42,014 nucleotides of DNA, from the NCBI RefSeq assembly GCF_013204855.1, contig NZ_JABMKZ010000056.1, positions 1 through 42,014 of the forward strand. Reading direction: 5' to 3'. This document shows, piece by piece, positions 33,051 through 41,787 of this stretch (positions are counted from its first letter, which is position 1; the number at the start of each line of letters is the position of its first letter). This stretch comes from Paenibacillus alba. Lineage in GTDB: Bacteria; Bacillota; Bacilli; Paenibacillales; NBRC-103111. The position numbers and the translations under genes are program-made. The notes below the pieces were generated by a model. It saw only the letters and a list, made by a program, of their open reading frames with translations. It did no database searches and was not told the DNA's origin.

Positions 33051-33515
33051 CTAATAACGAATATACGCCTCAACATAATTCTCTTTCAGTCCTCGTTTGC
33101 GCACCCTGATCTGAAGCAGACGCTGCTTGTAGCTTACTCTAGCCGTTCTAGGCATGACTAAGGTCGGAAGCTTCACAATCTGGTTCTTGCCGCTTAGAAA
33201 GCCGGTTAGCTTGATCTGATTCGATTTGACATACACTTGAAGCGCTCGTGGATCTTCATCTTTGGCAATCTTCACTTTGATGATGACGTGTTCATGCGTC
33301 TCAAAGATTTCCGCTCCGGCGGCGTTATGAGCAGAAATGCCAGAATCAACACCCGGCATCGCTTTTTTCAGCATGTCCTGTACATATCCCTCAACCCACG
33401 TCATATTATCTAGAAAGGTCTGCCCATTTTCACCAAAAGGCAGCTTCTGCCCAAGGAACTTCTCAACCTGCTCCCACTTCAGCCAAGGATGGCGATTAAA
33501 CCCGCTCAAGCCCAT
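33051..33515 (-). CDS. Hsp20/alpha-crystallin-like protein, probable spore protein
   Basis: The 154-residue product has a C-terminal alpha-crystallin-like beta-sandwich pattern (EIFETHEHVIIKVKIAKDED, LQVYVKSNQIKLTGF, SYKQRLLQIRVRKRG) behind a helical N-terminal half. The gene is divergent from gerPA, 132 bases away, and its upstream region carries a mirrored CATATACTG box. A spore coat role like that of CotM/CotP is inferred. ATG 33515 directly abuts GAGGTG; TTG 33509 with that SD is an alternative start. Confidence 0.65.
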   Translation of the reverse strand: MGLSGFNRHPWLKWEQVEKFLGQKLPFGENGQTFLDNMTWVEGYVQDMLKKAMPGVDSGISAHNAAGAEIFETHEHVIIKVKIAKDEDPRALQVYVKSNQIKLTGFLSGKNQIVKLPTLVMPRTARVSYKQRLLQIRVRKRGLKENYVEAYIRY

Positions 33516-33532
33516 CACCTCATTTTCCCTAG

Positions 33533-33609
33533 CAGTATATGTGCCTACACCCTGATGTGATACCCCACTGAAAAACAGGGCACCTCTGGGCGAATACCCA
33601 CATATACTG
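33533..33609. promoter_or_regulatory. Mirrored CACATATACTG boxes in the divergent gerPA/Hsp20 region
   Basis: The 11-mer CACATATACTG occurs at 33599-33609 on the plus strand and at 33533-33543 on the minus strand, one facing each gene. The CATA start resembles the sigma-K -10 element (CATANNNTA), and gerP is a late mother-cell operon in Bacillus, but the final bases do not match that consensus. Confidence 0.5.
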
Positions 33610-33647
33610 GAGTGTGATAAGACTGACAGAAACAAGGGAGATCGACT

Positions 33648-33872
33648 ATGCCTTCAATCGTAGGGAATGTCAAAATCATCAGCGTGGGACCCAGTTCCGT
33701 CGTCCACTTCGGCGACTCCTTCATCATCGCGCCAACCAGCTCCTCCAAAACATTCGCTGGAGCAGGCTCATTCAATACCGGAGACTTCCCGCGCGTCTAT
33801 AATGCTTATAGCACCACCGTCACCAACGATTCCGACCTTATCGAAAACAATGCCAGTGGATTGATTATCTAG
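33648..33872 (+). CDS. gerPA: Spore germination protein GerPA
   Basis: The 74-residue product has the GerPA/GerPF pattern: MPSIVGNVKIISVGPSSVV, HFGDSFIIAP, KTFAGAGSFNTGDF and DSDLIENNASG. It is first in the gerPABCDE order, so GerPA is the best name, though GerPF is similar. GerP proteins sit in the spore coat and help germinants reach the receptors. SD AAGGGAG precedes the ATG. Confidence 0.82.
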   Translation: MPSIVGNVKIISVGPSSVVHFGDSFIIAPTSSSKTFAGAGSFNTGDFPRVYNAYSTTVTNDSDLIENNASGLII

Positions 33873-33938
33873 GATAAATGTTCTGTTAGGAACTTCTATC
33901 CGGGAATTAGGCGAAGTAGAGCGAGGTGTTCATGACCA

Positions 33939-34148
33939 ATGAACTGGTATATTCACCAGACAATTATGATTCAGCATTTGAAAGTGGACTCTGTCTCCAA
34001 CTCCTCCGTTCTGCAAATTGGCACCGCTGGCTCTATCCGCTCGTTGTCTAATCTATATAATACAGGCGGCTTTGTAGAACCTACGCCACAGCTTGGAACA
34101 TCTACAACGAATCCAGTTTCTCTTGTACCTCTGCCTCCTCCAACTTAA
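33939..34148 (+). CDS. gerPB: Spore germination protein GerPB
   Basis: The 69-residue product begins MNWYIHQTIMIQHLKVDSVS and has SNSSVLQIGTAGSI and LSNLYNTGGFVEPTPQ, close to GerPB of Bacillus. It ends in a proline-rich tail (LVPLPPPT). GAGGTG lies about 10 bases before ATG 33939. Confidence 0.87.
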   Translation: MNWYIHQTIMIQHLKVDSVSNSSVLQIGTAGSIRSLSNLYNTGGFVEPTPQLGTSTTNPVSLVPLPPPT

Positions 34149-34242
34149 TCTCGCCTGTAGTCGCCGCTGGGAGGCACACAAATTTGCTTTGTTTGCAGAT
34201 CAAGGTTCCCTTATGGAAACCGGAAGGAGGTGCCTATCCTAG

Positions 34243-34962
34243 ATGCATAACTCTATTACATGGCAGCAATGGGCCCAGCAGCTCTCCGCCTATATTGAAA
34301 TGCAGAAGCAGCGCATCGACAAGCTTGAGGAAACCGTAGCCAAGCTACAAACAGACTTAACGGCCATGAAGGACCAGAAACGCTTCCATATTGATAAAAT
34401 CGAGTATAATTTCGATCAGCTTAAAGTCGAAAAGCTGGATGGAACGCTGACAATCGGCATCAGTCCAAGCGCGCTGGACAATATTGAAGACTTCACCGTG
34501 AACGGCTCGCCAATGGGCAAAGATGCAGGGACTGAGGCGAACGTATTTGCCCAGACTCCGGGGCAGGAGATGGGGAGTGGGCAGGGACAAAGCACTTGGC
34601 AAGGGCAAGGCGTAAGACAAGGGCAAGCTGAAGGACAGAAGCAAGGAAATCCGTCTTTTGGCATTCAGCAGGAGGTATCGAGCGGGATTGAGCATTATTT
34701 GCAATTTGGTCTTCAGGCAGATATGCAAAATATAGAGAATAAATATAAGTACGTGCTGGATGAGGACTACAAAGACCTCATTATCGAAGATATTCGCAAG
34801 CAACTTGACACCCGCATTCAGCATTATGTCAACCAATACCGCGGTGTCGGGTTCAAAGAGCCCATGGAAGCTGTAACGACGAGCATCACAGAGAGAACCA
34901 AACAAGACATACTTAGTGCAATTGAGAGCTACATATCAAGCCTGCCGAGGAAAGAGGGATAG
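34243..34962 (+). CDS. gerPC: Spore germination protein GerPC
   Basis: The 239-residue protein has an N-terminal coiled coil (YIEMQKQRIDKLEETVAKLQ, about 17-36), a short beta region (KIEYNFDQLKVEKLDGTLTI) and a helical C-terminal part (DEDYKDLIIEDIRKQLDTRI). Between them, about residues 107-142, is a Gln/Gly-rich low-complexity insert (GQEMGSGQGQSTWQGQG). AAGGAGGTG is an excellent SD. GerPC is the largest of the set and likely the scaffold; that is family knowledge. Confidence 0.87.
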   Translation: MHNSITWQQWAQQLSAYIEMQKQRIDKLEETVAKLQTDLTAMKDQKRFHIDKIEYNFDQLKVEKLDGTLTIGISPSALDNIEDFTVNGSPMGKDAGTEANVFAQTPGQEMGSGQGQSTWQGQGVRQGQAEGQKQGNPSFGIQQEVSSGIEHYLQFGLQADMQNIENKYKYVLDEDYKDLIIEDIRKQLDTRIQHYVNQYRGVGFKEPMEAVTTSITERTKQDILSAIESYISSLPRKEG

Positions 34963-34964
34963 CG

Positions 34965-35147
34965 ATGTTTAACTTGAATGTGGAAAACAAACAGCTTTTT
35001 GTCGGAGATGTACGCATTATCGGGGTATCCAGTTCTTCCATTTTTCTCATTGGGGATACAGAAGTGGTTTCCTTGTCTTCTATGTTCGACACACCGCCAG
35101 AATCCGTGATTATCTCTCCATTCATCCCTACAGCCTCGGAGCGATGA
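34965..35147 (+). CDS. gerPD: Spore germination protein GerPD
   Basis: The 60-residue product (MFNLNVENKQLFVGDVRIIG, SSSSIFLIGDTEVVSLSSMF) matches GerPD. It starts 2 bases after the gerPC stop with SD AGAGGGA inside gerPC, so coupling is likely. Confidence 0.85.
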   Translation: MFNLNVENKQLFVGDVRIIGVSSSSIFLIGDTEVVSLSSMFDTPPESVIISPFIPTASER

Positions 35148-35150
35148 GCG

Positions 35151-35660
35151 ATGGCCCGATTATCCATCGTCGGTTACGTCTACATCAATGATTTATCTTC
35201 AAGCAGCGTCATGCATGTCGGAGATAACGTGAGTACCGTGCTTCAAACCAGAGTCTTCGCGCTGCAGCGCGAAGTCCCTTTTTATTATGGGAACGAGGGC
35301 AGCTTCGCTGCTCATCCTCTTTTCCAGAGACCCTTCCCGATCCCTCAGCCTCCAGAGCCTTTCACAATGTGTGTGGATAACTTAGGCTCTTTCATTCGAG
35401 TGAAGGGCATCCGCATTCTAGGCATATCCTCCTCCGCTGTGCTCCAGATCGGCTCCAACCGCATCACAAGCGCTGAAACCAGAATCAAAAACATCCGGCA
35501 GTTCGTCACTGACAAACCTGGGCCGAAAGAACAAACAACCTTCGTCAAACTGGGCTCCGTGGACGGCATCGGCAACTTCCAGGATTTCCTCAAATCGCCG
35601 CTTGTCCCTCTAGCTAACACTCGGCATGACCAAACAGCAAACGACCCCCCGCTTGTTTAA
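35151..35660 (+). CDS. gerPE: Spore germination protein GerPE
   Basis: The 169-residue protein has two related halves, each with a (V/I)xxIxxxSSSxVxxIG pattern (INDLSSSSVMHVGDN near 12-26 and ILGISSSAVLQIGSNRI near 87-103), typical of GerPE. It is last in the operon; gerPF does not follow as it does in B. subtilis. Its TAA stop lies in the loop of the terminator hairpin at 35635-35678. Confidence 0.85.
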   Translation: MARLSIVGYVYINDLSSSSVMHVGDNVSTVLQTRVFALQREVPFYYGNEGSFAAHPLFQRPFPIPQPPEPFTMCVDNLGSFIRVKGIRILGISSSAVLQIGSNRITSAETRIKNIRQFVTDKPGPKEQTTFVKLGSVDGIGNFQDFLKSPLVPLANTRHDQTANDPPLV

Positions 35661-35680
35661 GCGAGGGGTCGTTTGCTGCC
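35635..35680. terminator. Terminator between gerPE and the GH18-SLH gene
   Basis: CAGCAAACGACCCC pairs with GGGGTCGTTTGCTG, with inner GCTT/AAGC pairing. It serves convergent genes. The gerPE stop codon is inside the hairpin. T-runs are weak on both sides. Confidence 0.72.
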
Positions 35681-35683
35681 GGC

Positions 35684-37324
35684 TCACTTCGTGAGCAGCG
35701 GCTGGGCGCGGCTGAGCAGCGCCGCCATCTCCGCGCGCGTCAGCGACGCGCTGGGGCGGAACGTGCCGCTCGCGTAGCCGTCGACAAGGCCATAGCTGCT
35801 CATCGCAGCAATGGCCTCTGCCGACCAGCTTCCCGCTGGCACGTCAGAGAAGACCTTCGCCGTAGCTCCGCCGGACTGCGAAGTTAAGTGCAAAGCGCGG
35901 GAGAGCAGCACACTCATCTGCTCCCGCGTCATGATCTGATCCGGCGCGAAGCGATCGTCGCTGATCCCTTGGATCAGCCCGTTCTGCTTCGCGAGCTGAA
36001 TCGACTGCCACGCCCAGTGGGTGGCAGGCACATCACGGAACGAGGCGCTGCCTGACGGCGCCTCGCCAGTCAAGCCCAGCACGCGCACGATAATCGTCGC
36101 GGCTTCGGCTCTGGTAAGCGCCGCGTCGGGCGCGAACCGGTCTGCGGCTGTGCCAAGCATCCAGCCGCGGTTCGCCGCGGCAAGCACGTCGGCTTGGGCC
36201 CAGTGCTTCTGCATATCGGTGAAGTAGAAACCGTCCGCCCACAGACTGTAGTAATCCCAGGTATCTGAGGTTTCCTGATTGAGACTCCAGCTGCCAGTCC
36301 CTTTCAGCTTATATTTGCTGACCAGCTTTAACTTTGCCTTGAGCGACTGTTCGTTTTCAAACCAAACGGTGTAGTCGCCGATATCCAGGTTTTTGCCATT
36401 GATGCTGTAAGCGGGATCCGTAGGGCCAATCGAAAAAGTCGCTACAGGCGACTGGCTTGCGGTATCATACCGTACCGTTCCCTGATACGCATTCACCAGC
36501 TTCGTGATCGTCTGGGCTGACAAGCCTGCGCCATCTGCCGCTGGATCTTGATTCCAGTACCTTCCGTAGAAGGGAAGACCGAGTACAATTTTATTCGCCG
36601 GCGCCTGCTTGATCGCATATTGAATGGATTTCTCAACAAAGGGCAAGCTAGCGACAGGCCCCGGAGTCGGATCTCCTGGGAAGCTTTCATCATAAGCCAT
36701 GACCATCAAATAATCGCTCACCGCAGCTAAGGCCTTATAGTCATATAAAGCAATCCAGCTCGTGGTGGCTCCTGTCGGATTCGCCGCAACCGCGACGGAA
36801 ACTTCTTTCGTACTCGGAAGTTTATCGCGCAGCAGTTTAACGAAATCCGTGTATTTATCCCGAAAGTCCGCGCCAACATTCTCGATATCCAGATTAATAC
36901 CATCCAATTGATTCGTTTGAATCGCTTGCACGATTTGATTGGCCAAATTCTCCCGATTATCAATCGCTTTTTCCCCAAGTGCCTGATCAAAATCATTACT
37001 CAGAAAAGGAACAACCTTTTTCCCTCTTTGGTGCATATCCGTGACAAAAGAAGCTTGAAAGGAATCGTCTATTAGCAAACTGCCATCTGCTTTAATATGA
37101 AAATAGCTGGGTGAAACCTCATCTAAGGTTTGACCGCTTTTGTCCACTTGGGACGTATAGGAGCTTGAATTGCCAAAGTATAGATAGGACATGGCAAAGG
37201 CACCCTGTGCCGAGCTTGCCTGAGCTTGTGTAACGGAGGTTTCGGAGTTCGCAGCAGCGATCAATAACCCAGTCGTCCCTAGTATCATCAAACATTTCCG
37301 CCATAGTCTCTTGGTGGTTTTCAT
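35684..37324 (-). CDS. Glycoside hydrolase family 18 protein with three SLH domains
   Basis: The 546-residue protein has a signal peptide, a GH18 catalytic domain with DGINLDIE (141-148, catalytic Glu148), YLMVMAYDE and KIVLGLPFYGRYW, and three S-layer homology domains at about 373-427, 434-488 and 497-544 (each with FxDVPxxHWA and LTRAE-type motifs). SLH domains bind pyruvylated wall polymers, so the enzyme stays on the cell wall. GH18 members of this type cut chitin or peptidoglycan (SleL/YdhD-like). Position next to gerP suggests a spore or envelope role, but this is not proven. Confidence 0.9.
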   Translation of the reverse strand: MKTTKRLWRKCLMILGTTGLLIAAANSETSVTQAQASSAQGAFAMSYLYFGNSSSYTSQVDKSGQTLDEVSPSYFHIKADGSLLIDDSFQASFVTDMHQRGKKVVPFLSNDFDQALGEKAIDNRENLANQIVQAIQTNQLDGINLDIENVGADFRDKYTDFVKLLRDKLPSTKEVSVAVAANPTGATTSWIALYDYKALAAVSDYLMVMAYDESFPGDPTPGPVASLPFVEKSIQYAIKQAPANKIVLGLPFYGRYWNQDPAADGAGLSAQTITKLVNAYQGTVRYDTASQSPVATFSIGPTDPAYSINGKNLDIGDYTVWFENEQSLKAKLKLVSKYKLKGTGSWSLNQETSDTWDYYSLWADGFYFTDMQKHWAQADVLAAANRGWMLGTAADRFAPDAALTRAEAATIIVRVLGLTGEAPSGSASFRDVPATHWAWQSIQLAKQNGLIQGISDDRFAPDQIMTREQMSVLLSRALHLTSQSGGATAKVFSDVPAGSWSAEAIAAMSSYGLVDGYASGTFRPSASLTRAEMAALLSRAQPLLTK

Positions 37325-37414
37325 CCCTCATCTCCCCTTATCTGATCGGTTTCCGCTTCTTCTATCATCTTAGAAAGGCAAGAAATGTGCTAGGTGTAAA
37401 TATTGGAGAATACG

Positions 37415-37458
37415 AAAAAACCGCTAGCCAGAGCCATTTGCTCCTACTAGCGGTCTTC
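37415..37458 (-). terminator. Terminator of the diguanylate cyclase gene
   Basis: On the minus strand GACCGCTAG pairs with CTAGCGGTT around a long loop, followed by TTTTTCG. Confidence 0.8.
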
Positions 37459-38388
37459 TTATTTATCTTTGATTGGGCGGAAAAATTGATAATGATTGCG
37501 GCCTTTCCCCTTCACTTGGTACAGCGCAATATCCACTTCTTTCAACAGGGTAGCTGCATCCGCCACACCGGAGTGGCACATCGTAATTCCCATGCTGACC
37601 GTTGATCGGAAAATCCGTCCGTGTACTTTCCATGGCTGCTCCACGCATTGAATGATTCGCTCGGCCACACTGCTTACATGCTCCTCGCAATCGACAGTTG
37701 GCAGAATAATCGTGAACTCATCGCCGCCCATGCGGGCGAACATGTCCACCTCACGAAGACAGCCCTGAATCCGCTGTGCGAATTCTTGCAAGAACGCGTC
37801 CCCGACATCATGGCCCATCGTATCATTAACGATTTTAAAATCATCGATATCCAAATATAAAAGAGCAAACGCCCGATTCGTCTGTTTGGACTGGACAAGC
37901 ATCTGTTGCAGATGATCCTTGAACAACCGCCGGTTTGGCAAACCTGTCAAAGGATCATGAAAGGCCATGGCCACAAGTCGGCTTTCCTCGTTTTTGCGCA
38001 GTGTAATATCATGAAGAACAAACGAAATTTCAGCTAATTCCCCCTGCTCATTCTTAATCGGAATCGCTGTGCATTCTAACCAGATGCATTCCTCTTTGGC
38101 ACTTTTCGCACGAAATTCGAGCTTGTTGCTGCGGTAAGTCTGCAGTGCTTTGATGAACATTTTATATAAATCCATTCGATATTCGGAATCAATGAAGTCT
38201 ACTATTTGTTGAAAATCTTTAGGAATGAAACCGACTACTTGACCAAAGCTTTTGGATGCGTATGTCAAATTCCCATGAACATCAAACGTGCAGAAGTAAT
38301 CCCAGGCTTGCTCAATGAATTGGCGTACGAATGCATTGTTCTGAAACCATGAAAGTGTAGCAAGGTCCAAATCAGTCTTTTGACTCAT
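37459..38388 (-). CDS. PAS-GGDEF diguanylate cyclase
   Basis: The 309-residue protein has a PAS domain (about 24-130, with a PAC-type WLECTAIPIKNEQGELAEI) and a GGDEF domain with intact GGDEF at 221-225. RxxD (REVD, 212-215) lies five residues before it, so product inhibition by c-di-GMP is expected. GLPNRRLFKDHL and LDIDDFKIVND are also conserved. There is no membrane segment from ATG 38388, which has AGGGGG upstream; an extension to 38469 is not supported. It makes c-di-GMP from GTP. Confidence 0.9.
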   Translation of the reverse strand: MSQKTDLDLATLSWFQNNAFVRQFIEQAWDYFCTFDVHGNLTYASKSFGQVVGFIPKDFQQIVDFIDSEYRMDLYKMFIKALQTYRSNKLEFRAKSAKEECIWLECTAIPIKNEQGELAEISFVLHDITLRKNEESRLVAMAFHDPLTGLPNRRLFKDHLQQMLVQSKQTNRAFALLYLDIDDFKIVNDTMGHDVGDAFLQEFAQRIQGCLREVDMFARMGGDEFTIILPTVDCEEHVSSVAERIIQCVEQPWKVHGRIFRSTVSMGITMCHSGVADAATLLKEVDIALYQVKGKGRNHYQFFRPIKDK

Positions 38389-38730
38389 GTCTTTCGTCGC
38401 CCCCTCTTGATTTCTGCATAGAGACTTAGGTAGCTTAGCATGAGAACATAAATTTTTTATAAAGATCACATTAACTTTAAGTCAATTCCTGTCTAATATT
38501 TGATGTTTTCTGCACTTTTTTGTATTTTACGACAATATTCGCCAACATTCGATATTTACCAACAGGGCAAAGTACCTACTTCCAAGCAAGAACTACACTA
38601 TTTCTGTCAGTTTGTAAATAAATGGATAGAGTTTTCCGGGAGAATCGTTCTATAATGAAGGTAACCGCTGAGAATGGGGACACCATTTTCTCTCAACAGA
38701 GCCGTTCCGTGACTGAGGAGGATTCATTTT

Positions 38731-39432
38731 ATGGCAGGAGAAACAATTTTAATCGTTGATGACGAGCAAGAAATCGTCCAGTTGATTCAACTATATTTAG
38801 CTAGAGAAGGGTACAAGGTCATCAGTGCCAATAATGGACATGATGTCTTCGCCATCGTGAAAGAACACAGACCCGATTTAATTATTCTGGATATCCTTTT
38901 GCCAGGACTGGATGGTATCGAAGTGTGCCGCCAGCTCCGCAAAACGAACAATACACCTATTCTATTCATCTCTTGCAAAAGCGAGGACATTGATATTATT
39001 CTCGGACTTAGCATGGGCGGCGATGACTATTTGACGAAGCCCTTTAGTCCAAGTCAGCTTGTCGCGAGAGTCAAAGCACATTTGCGCCGCAACTCGATTC
39101 GCGAGCAGCATCAGGACGATCCGCAGCTGGTCAAATTCCCTGGCCTCGAAATCGATCTCGTCAGTCATATCGTCCGTGTGAATGGACAAAGTATCTCCCT
39201 ATCAGCCAAAGAGTTCGACCTGCTTTCCCTGATGGCCAAAACGCCGAACCGCGTATACAAAATCGAGCAGCTCTTTGAACTTATATGGAGCCTGGACAGC
39301 ATGGGCGACCCACGCACCCTTATCGTACATATCAGCAACTTGCGGAAGAAGATAGAAACGAATCCAGCGGAGCCTCGCTACATTATTACGGTTCGCGGAG
39401 TTGGCTATAAATTTAACGGCGCTAGCCTTTAG
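38731..39432 (+). CDS. Orphan OmpR-family response regulator
   Basis: The 233-residue protein has a receiver domain (DDE at 10-12, phospho-Asp 54 in LIILDILLPGLDG, YLTKPFS) and an OmpR winged helix (LSAKEFDLLSLMA, IWSLDSMGDPRTLIVHISNLRKKI, IITVRGVGYKF). In place of the usual LTA the sequence reads FISCKSEDID, a variant around the conserved Thr/Ser. No kinase is adjacent. GAGGAGG lies upstream of ATG 38731, and TATAAT at about 38651 is a likely -10 box. Confidence 0.88.
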   Translation: MAGETILIVDDEQEIVQLIQLYLAREGYKVISANNGHDVFAIVKEHRPDLIILDILLPGLDGIEVCRQLRKTNNTPILFISCKSEDIDIILGLSMGGDDYLTKPFSPSQLVARVKAHLRRNSIREQHQDDPQLVKFPGLEIDLVSHIVRVNGQSISLSAKEFDLLSLMAKTPNRVYKIEQLFELIWSLDSMGDPRTLIVHISNLRKKIETNPAEPRYIITVRGVGYKFNGASL

Positions 39433-39438
39433 AAACAT

Positions 39439-40179
39439 CTAGAAGAATCGGCTGAACCATGACGTGAAGTACTGCTGCAAGGGAACGGCTATCGCAGCGA
39501 TCACCAAAGCTGGCAGCATATTCGCGACATTGATTTTCTTAATTTGCAAAATGTTCATGCCTACACCAATAACCAGAATGCCGCCAACCGCTGTAATTTG
39601 GACGATCATCGCATCCAAGGATGCTTGACTGAAAGCCATGGCAATCAAGGTTGCACTAAGTGCGATAGCTCCCTGCATAAGGAACACCGAACCGGCTGAG
39701 AAAACAACACCTACGCCTAGGGTCGATGCGAAAATAATCGACAAGAAGCCGTCCAGCAGCGACTTCGTATACAAAATATCATGATTATGGCGAAGTCCGC
39801 CATCAAGTGGACCTAGAATCGCCATCGCCCCTATGCAATAAATCAGGGTACACGTCACGAAACCTTCTGAAATCCTGCTCCCAGGAGCGGTCGATGAATC
39901 GCCTTTGCGCAGAGCAGACTGCAGCCAGTCGCCCAATTGCTCCAGCCTATATTCAATGCGGAGAAGCTCACCAAGAATGCCGCCTATCACTACACTCATA
40001 ATGATGAGTACAATTTGGTTCGACTTTAAAGCCATAGTAATACCAAGCACAGTTATTGCGAGCCCCAAGCCCTGCATAACTGTGTTTTTTATGCCCTCCG
40101 AGATGCGGGGCAGCATCATGCCTAATAAGCCCCCAATGATAATGGCGATTGCATTCACAATCGTCCCCCATAAAGCCAT
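39439..40179 (-). CDS. DUF554 family membrane protein
   Basis: The 246-residue protein has six to seven membrane segments starting WGTIVNAIAIIIGGLLGMML, with EGFVTCTLIYCIGAMAILGPL in the middle, typical of DUF554. ATG 40179 gives AAAGGA at good spacing; ATG 40188 lies too close. Function unknown; possibly a small-molecule permease. It converges on the response regulator gene with only 6 bases between them. Confidence 0.82.
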   Translation of the reverse strand: MALWGTIVNAIAIIIGGLLGMMLPRISEGIKNTVMQGLGLAITVLGITMALKSNQIVLIIMSVVIGGILGELLRIEYRLEQLGDWLQSALRKGDSSTAPGSRISEGFVTCTLIYCIGAMAILGPLDGGLRHNHDILYTKSLLDGFLSIIFASTLGVGVVFSAGSVFLMQGAIALSATLIAMAFSQASLDAMIVQITAVGGILVIGVGMNILQIKKINVANMLPALVIAAIAVPLQQYFTSWFSRFF

Positions 40180-40302
40180 TCGTTTCATTTCCTTTCTGTC
40201 TGGCCAATCTGTGACAACCTTTTCATTCTACATGAATCTGCTCATAATTTCCTCCCTCATTGGAAATGGTATGGATTAGCAACAGGAAAGGAGGAATACG
40301 GC

Positions 40303-40536
40303 ATGTCGAAAGACAAATCCATGGAACCCATGACAGGTGATACAGTGGAAACTGATGGCATTTATGCCAATGAAGCAGGACAAGAGGTTACACTGAAGCG
40401 TGGCGACGAGTTTCCCGCTGATCTCGTCTTGGGCCGAACGACTTGGGAATTGCAGGGCTTCGCGAGTGAAGCGGAGATTGATCATGACCAAACGGAGCTT
40501 AATCCACTGCGCAAACGTGTAGATACACGAACTTAA
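40303..40536 (+). CDS. YjzC-like small protein
   Basis: The 77-residue product has a central segment GIYANEAGQEVTLKRGDEFPADLVLGRTTWEL, about residues 21-52, that matches the YjzC pattern (GxYxNExGxEVTLxxGDxFP). Function is unknown in the family. SD AAAGGAGG precedes the ATG and a strong terminator follows. Confidence 0.75.
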   Translation: MSKDKSMEPMTGDTVETDGIYANEAGQEVTLKRGDEFPADLVLGRTTWELQGFASEAEIDHDQTELNPLRKRVDTRT

Positions 40537-40540
40537 TGAT

Positions 40541-40576
40541 GAACCGGGCTGTGAGGGATGCAGCTCGGTTTTTTGC
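40541..40576 (+). terminator. Terminator of the YjzC-like gene
   Basis: GAACCGGGCTG pairs with CAGCTCGGTT (with a G-T pair), followed by TTTTT. Confidence 0.82.
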
Positions 40577-40627
40577 CTCTATATGGTATACTAGAGGGAT
40601 GAAATTAAGCGGCTGGGGGAAATAGGT

Positions 40628-41269
40628 ATGAACGGAAAACGAATCATCATTGTCACAGGAGGCACTTTGGGAGATTGGGCTCTCGGAGACATTCAATCGG
40701 ATGATATCCTCGTAGGCTCCGATCGGGGCGCTTTATACTTAATTCAACATGGCTACAAACCCGATATCGCGATGGGCGATTTCGACTCCGTCACCAAGGA
40801 TGAGCTTGAATTAATTCGCGCGTCCAGCCACACTTTCGTGGACTGCGACCCCATTTTCAAGGATTTAACAGATACCGAAATGGCTTTTAACTGGGCCTTG
40901 GCGCAGCAGCCTGCTCACATTACGTTGCTAGGCGCGATAGGCACTCGATTCGATCATTCATTAGCCAACGTCCATTTGCTTCGCAAAGGATTGGAGCAAG
41001 GAATTTCATGCGCCATCGTTGATGCCAATAATCAAATCATCGTCATCCAGCAATCCACCTCCATCGCGAGGGGGAACTATACGCATATATCCCTGCTTCC
41101 GCTTAGTATGGAAGTGACCGGCATCACGTTGCATGGCTTTCAATATCCGCTTCATAACGCCACTCTCCAAATCGGACAATCCTTAGGGATCAGTAATGTT
41201 CTTGCAGCATCGCAGGGCATGATTGAGCTTGAAACTGGCTTATTGCTCGTCATTCAAAGCAAAGATTGA
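40628..41269 (+). CDS. thiN: Thiamine pyrophosphokinase
   Basis: The 213-residue protein has GSDRGALYLIQHGYKPDIAM, GDFDSVT (about 55-61), DLTDTEMAFNWAL (about 78-90) and LGAIGTRFDHSLANVHLL (about 98-115), the motif series of thiamine diphosphokinase, which makes thiamine pyrophosphate from thiamine and ATP. SD GGGGGA precedes ATG 40628. No thiamine riboswitch is seen upstream. Confidence 0.9.
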   Translation: MNGKRIIIVTGGTLGDWALGDIQSDDILVGSDRGALYLIQHGYKPDIAMGDFDSVTKDELELIRASSHTFVDCDPIFKDLTDTEMAFNWALAQQPAHITLLGAIGTRFDHSLANVHLLRKGLEQGISCAIVDANNQIIVIQQSTSIARGNYTHISLLPLSMEVTGITLHGFQYPLHNATLQIGQSLGISNVLAASQGMIELETGLLLVIQSKD

Positions 41270-41378
41270 GAAAAATTTTCAAATTCGACAAATCAATTGG
41301 ATGAAATAGGGAATAACTCTGCTACAATGAACGTTATATGTCTTACATTTTATATACAGATATTGAGGTCGTTCAAGC

Positions 41379-41651
41379 ATGCCGCATGTCCAAGAGAATT
41401 CCGTCCGAATCATTCACCATAAAGGAGTACATTCGGTCATTACCCAATTCGCCGCTATCCATCAACTCACCAATCGTGAATCCGAAATCATTGGCCTAAT
41501 CGCAATGAACGGCTACAGCAACAAAGAAATCGCTGACCACTGTAACATTAGCGAGAAAACCGTCAAAGTACATATCGATAAAATTATGGTTAAAGCTGGG
41601 ACCCGATCCATGCGTAAGCTGCTAGCTACCATCATTTGCAACTCGGTCTAG
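41379..41651 (+). CDS. Small LuxR/GerE-type HTH protein
   Basis: The 90-residue protein is almost entirely a LuxR-type HTH (LTNRESEIIGLIAMNGYSNK, EIADHCNISEKTVKVHIDKI, about residues 30-70) with a 28-residue leader and no receiver. This size is like GerE, the late sporulation regulator, but residue identity to GerE is not something I can judge by eye. TACAAT at about 41323 may be its -10 box. GAGGTC is the SD. Confidence 0.78.
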   Translation: MPHVQENSVRIIHHKGVHSVITQFAAIHQLTNRESEIIGLIAMNGYSNKEIADHCNISEKTVKVHIDKIMVKAGTRSMRKLLATIICNSV

Positions 41652-41747
41652 GCCGGCTCTCTCTCCACATCAAAACAGGCTGTCCCAAAAGTAACTATTG
41701 TTGTTGATCGGCAACAGATTCACCGTTGGAAAAGATAATAATTAATT

Positions 41748-41787
41748 GAAAAAGGAGCTGAGCAGCTTGTAACTGCTTAGCTCCTTT
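41748..41787 (-). terminator. Terminator of the small basic ORF
   Basis: On the minus strand AAAGGAGCTAAGCAG pairs with CTGCTCAGCTCCTTT around a short loop, followed by TTC. The ORF stop (41777-41779) is within the 5' arm. Confidence 0.75.

Noticed and set aside
40580..40627. Thiamine riboswitch upstream of thiN
   Set aside because: The gap after the preceding terminator is too short and shows none of the conserved TPP-riboswitch blocks.
41677..41686. IS end resembling AGGCTGTCCCAAAAGT
   Set aside because: Only one short match, with no partner end and no transposase; kept as a possible relic only.
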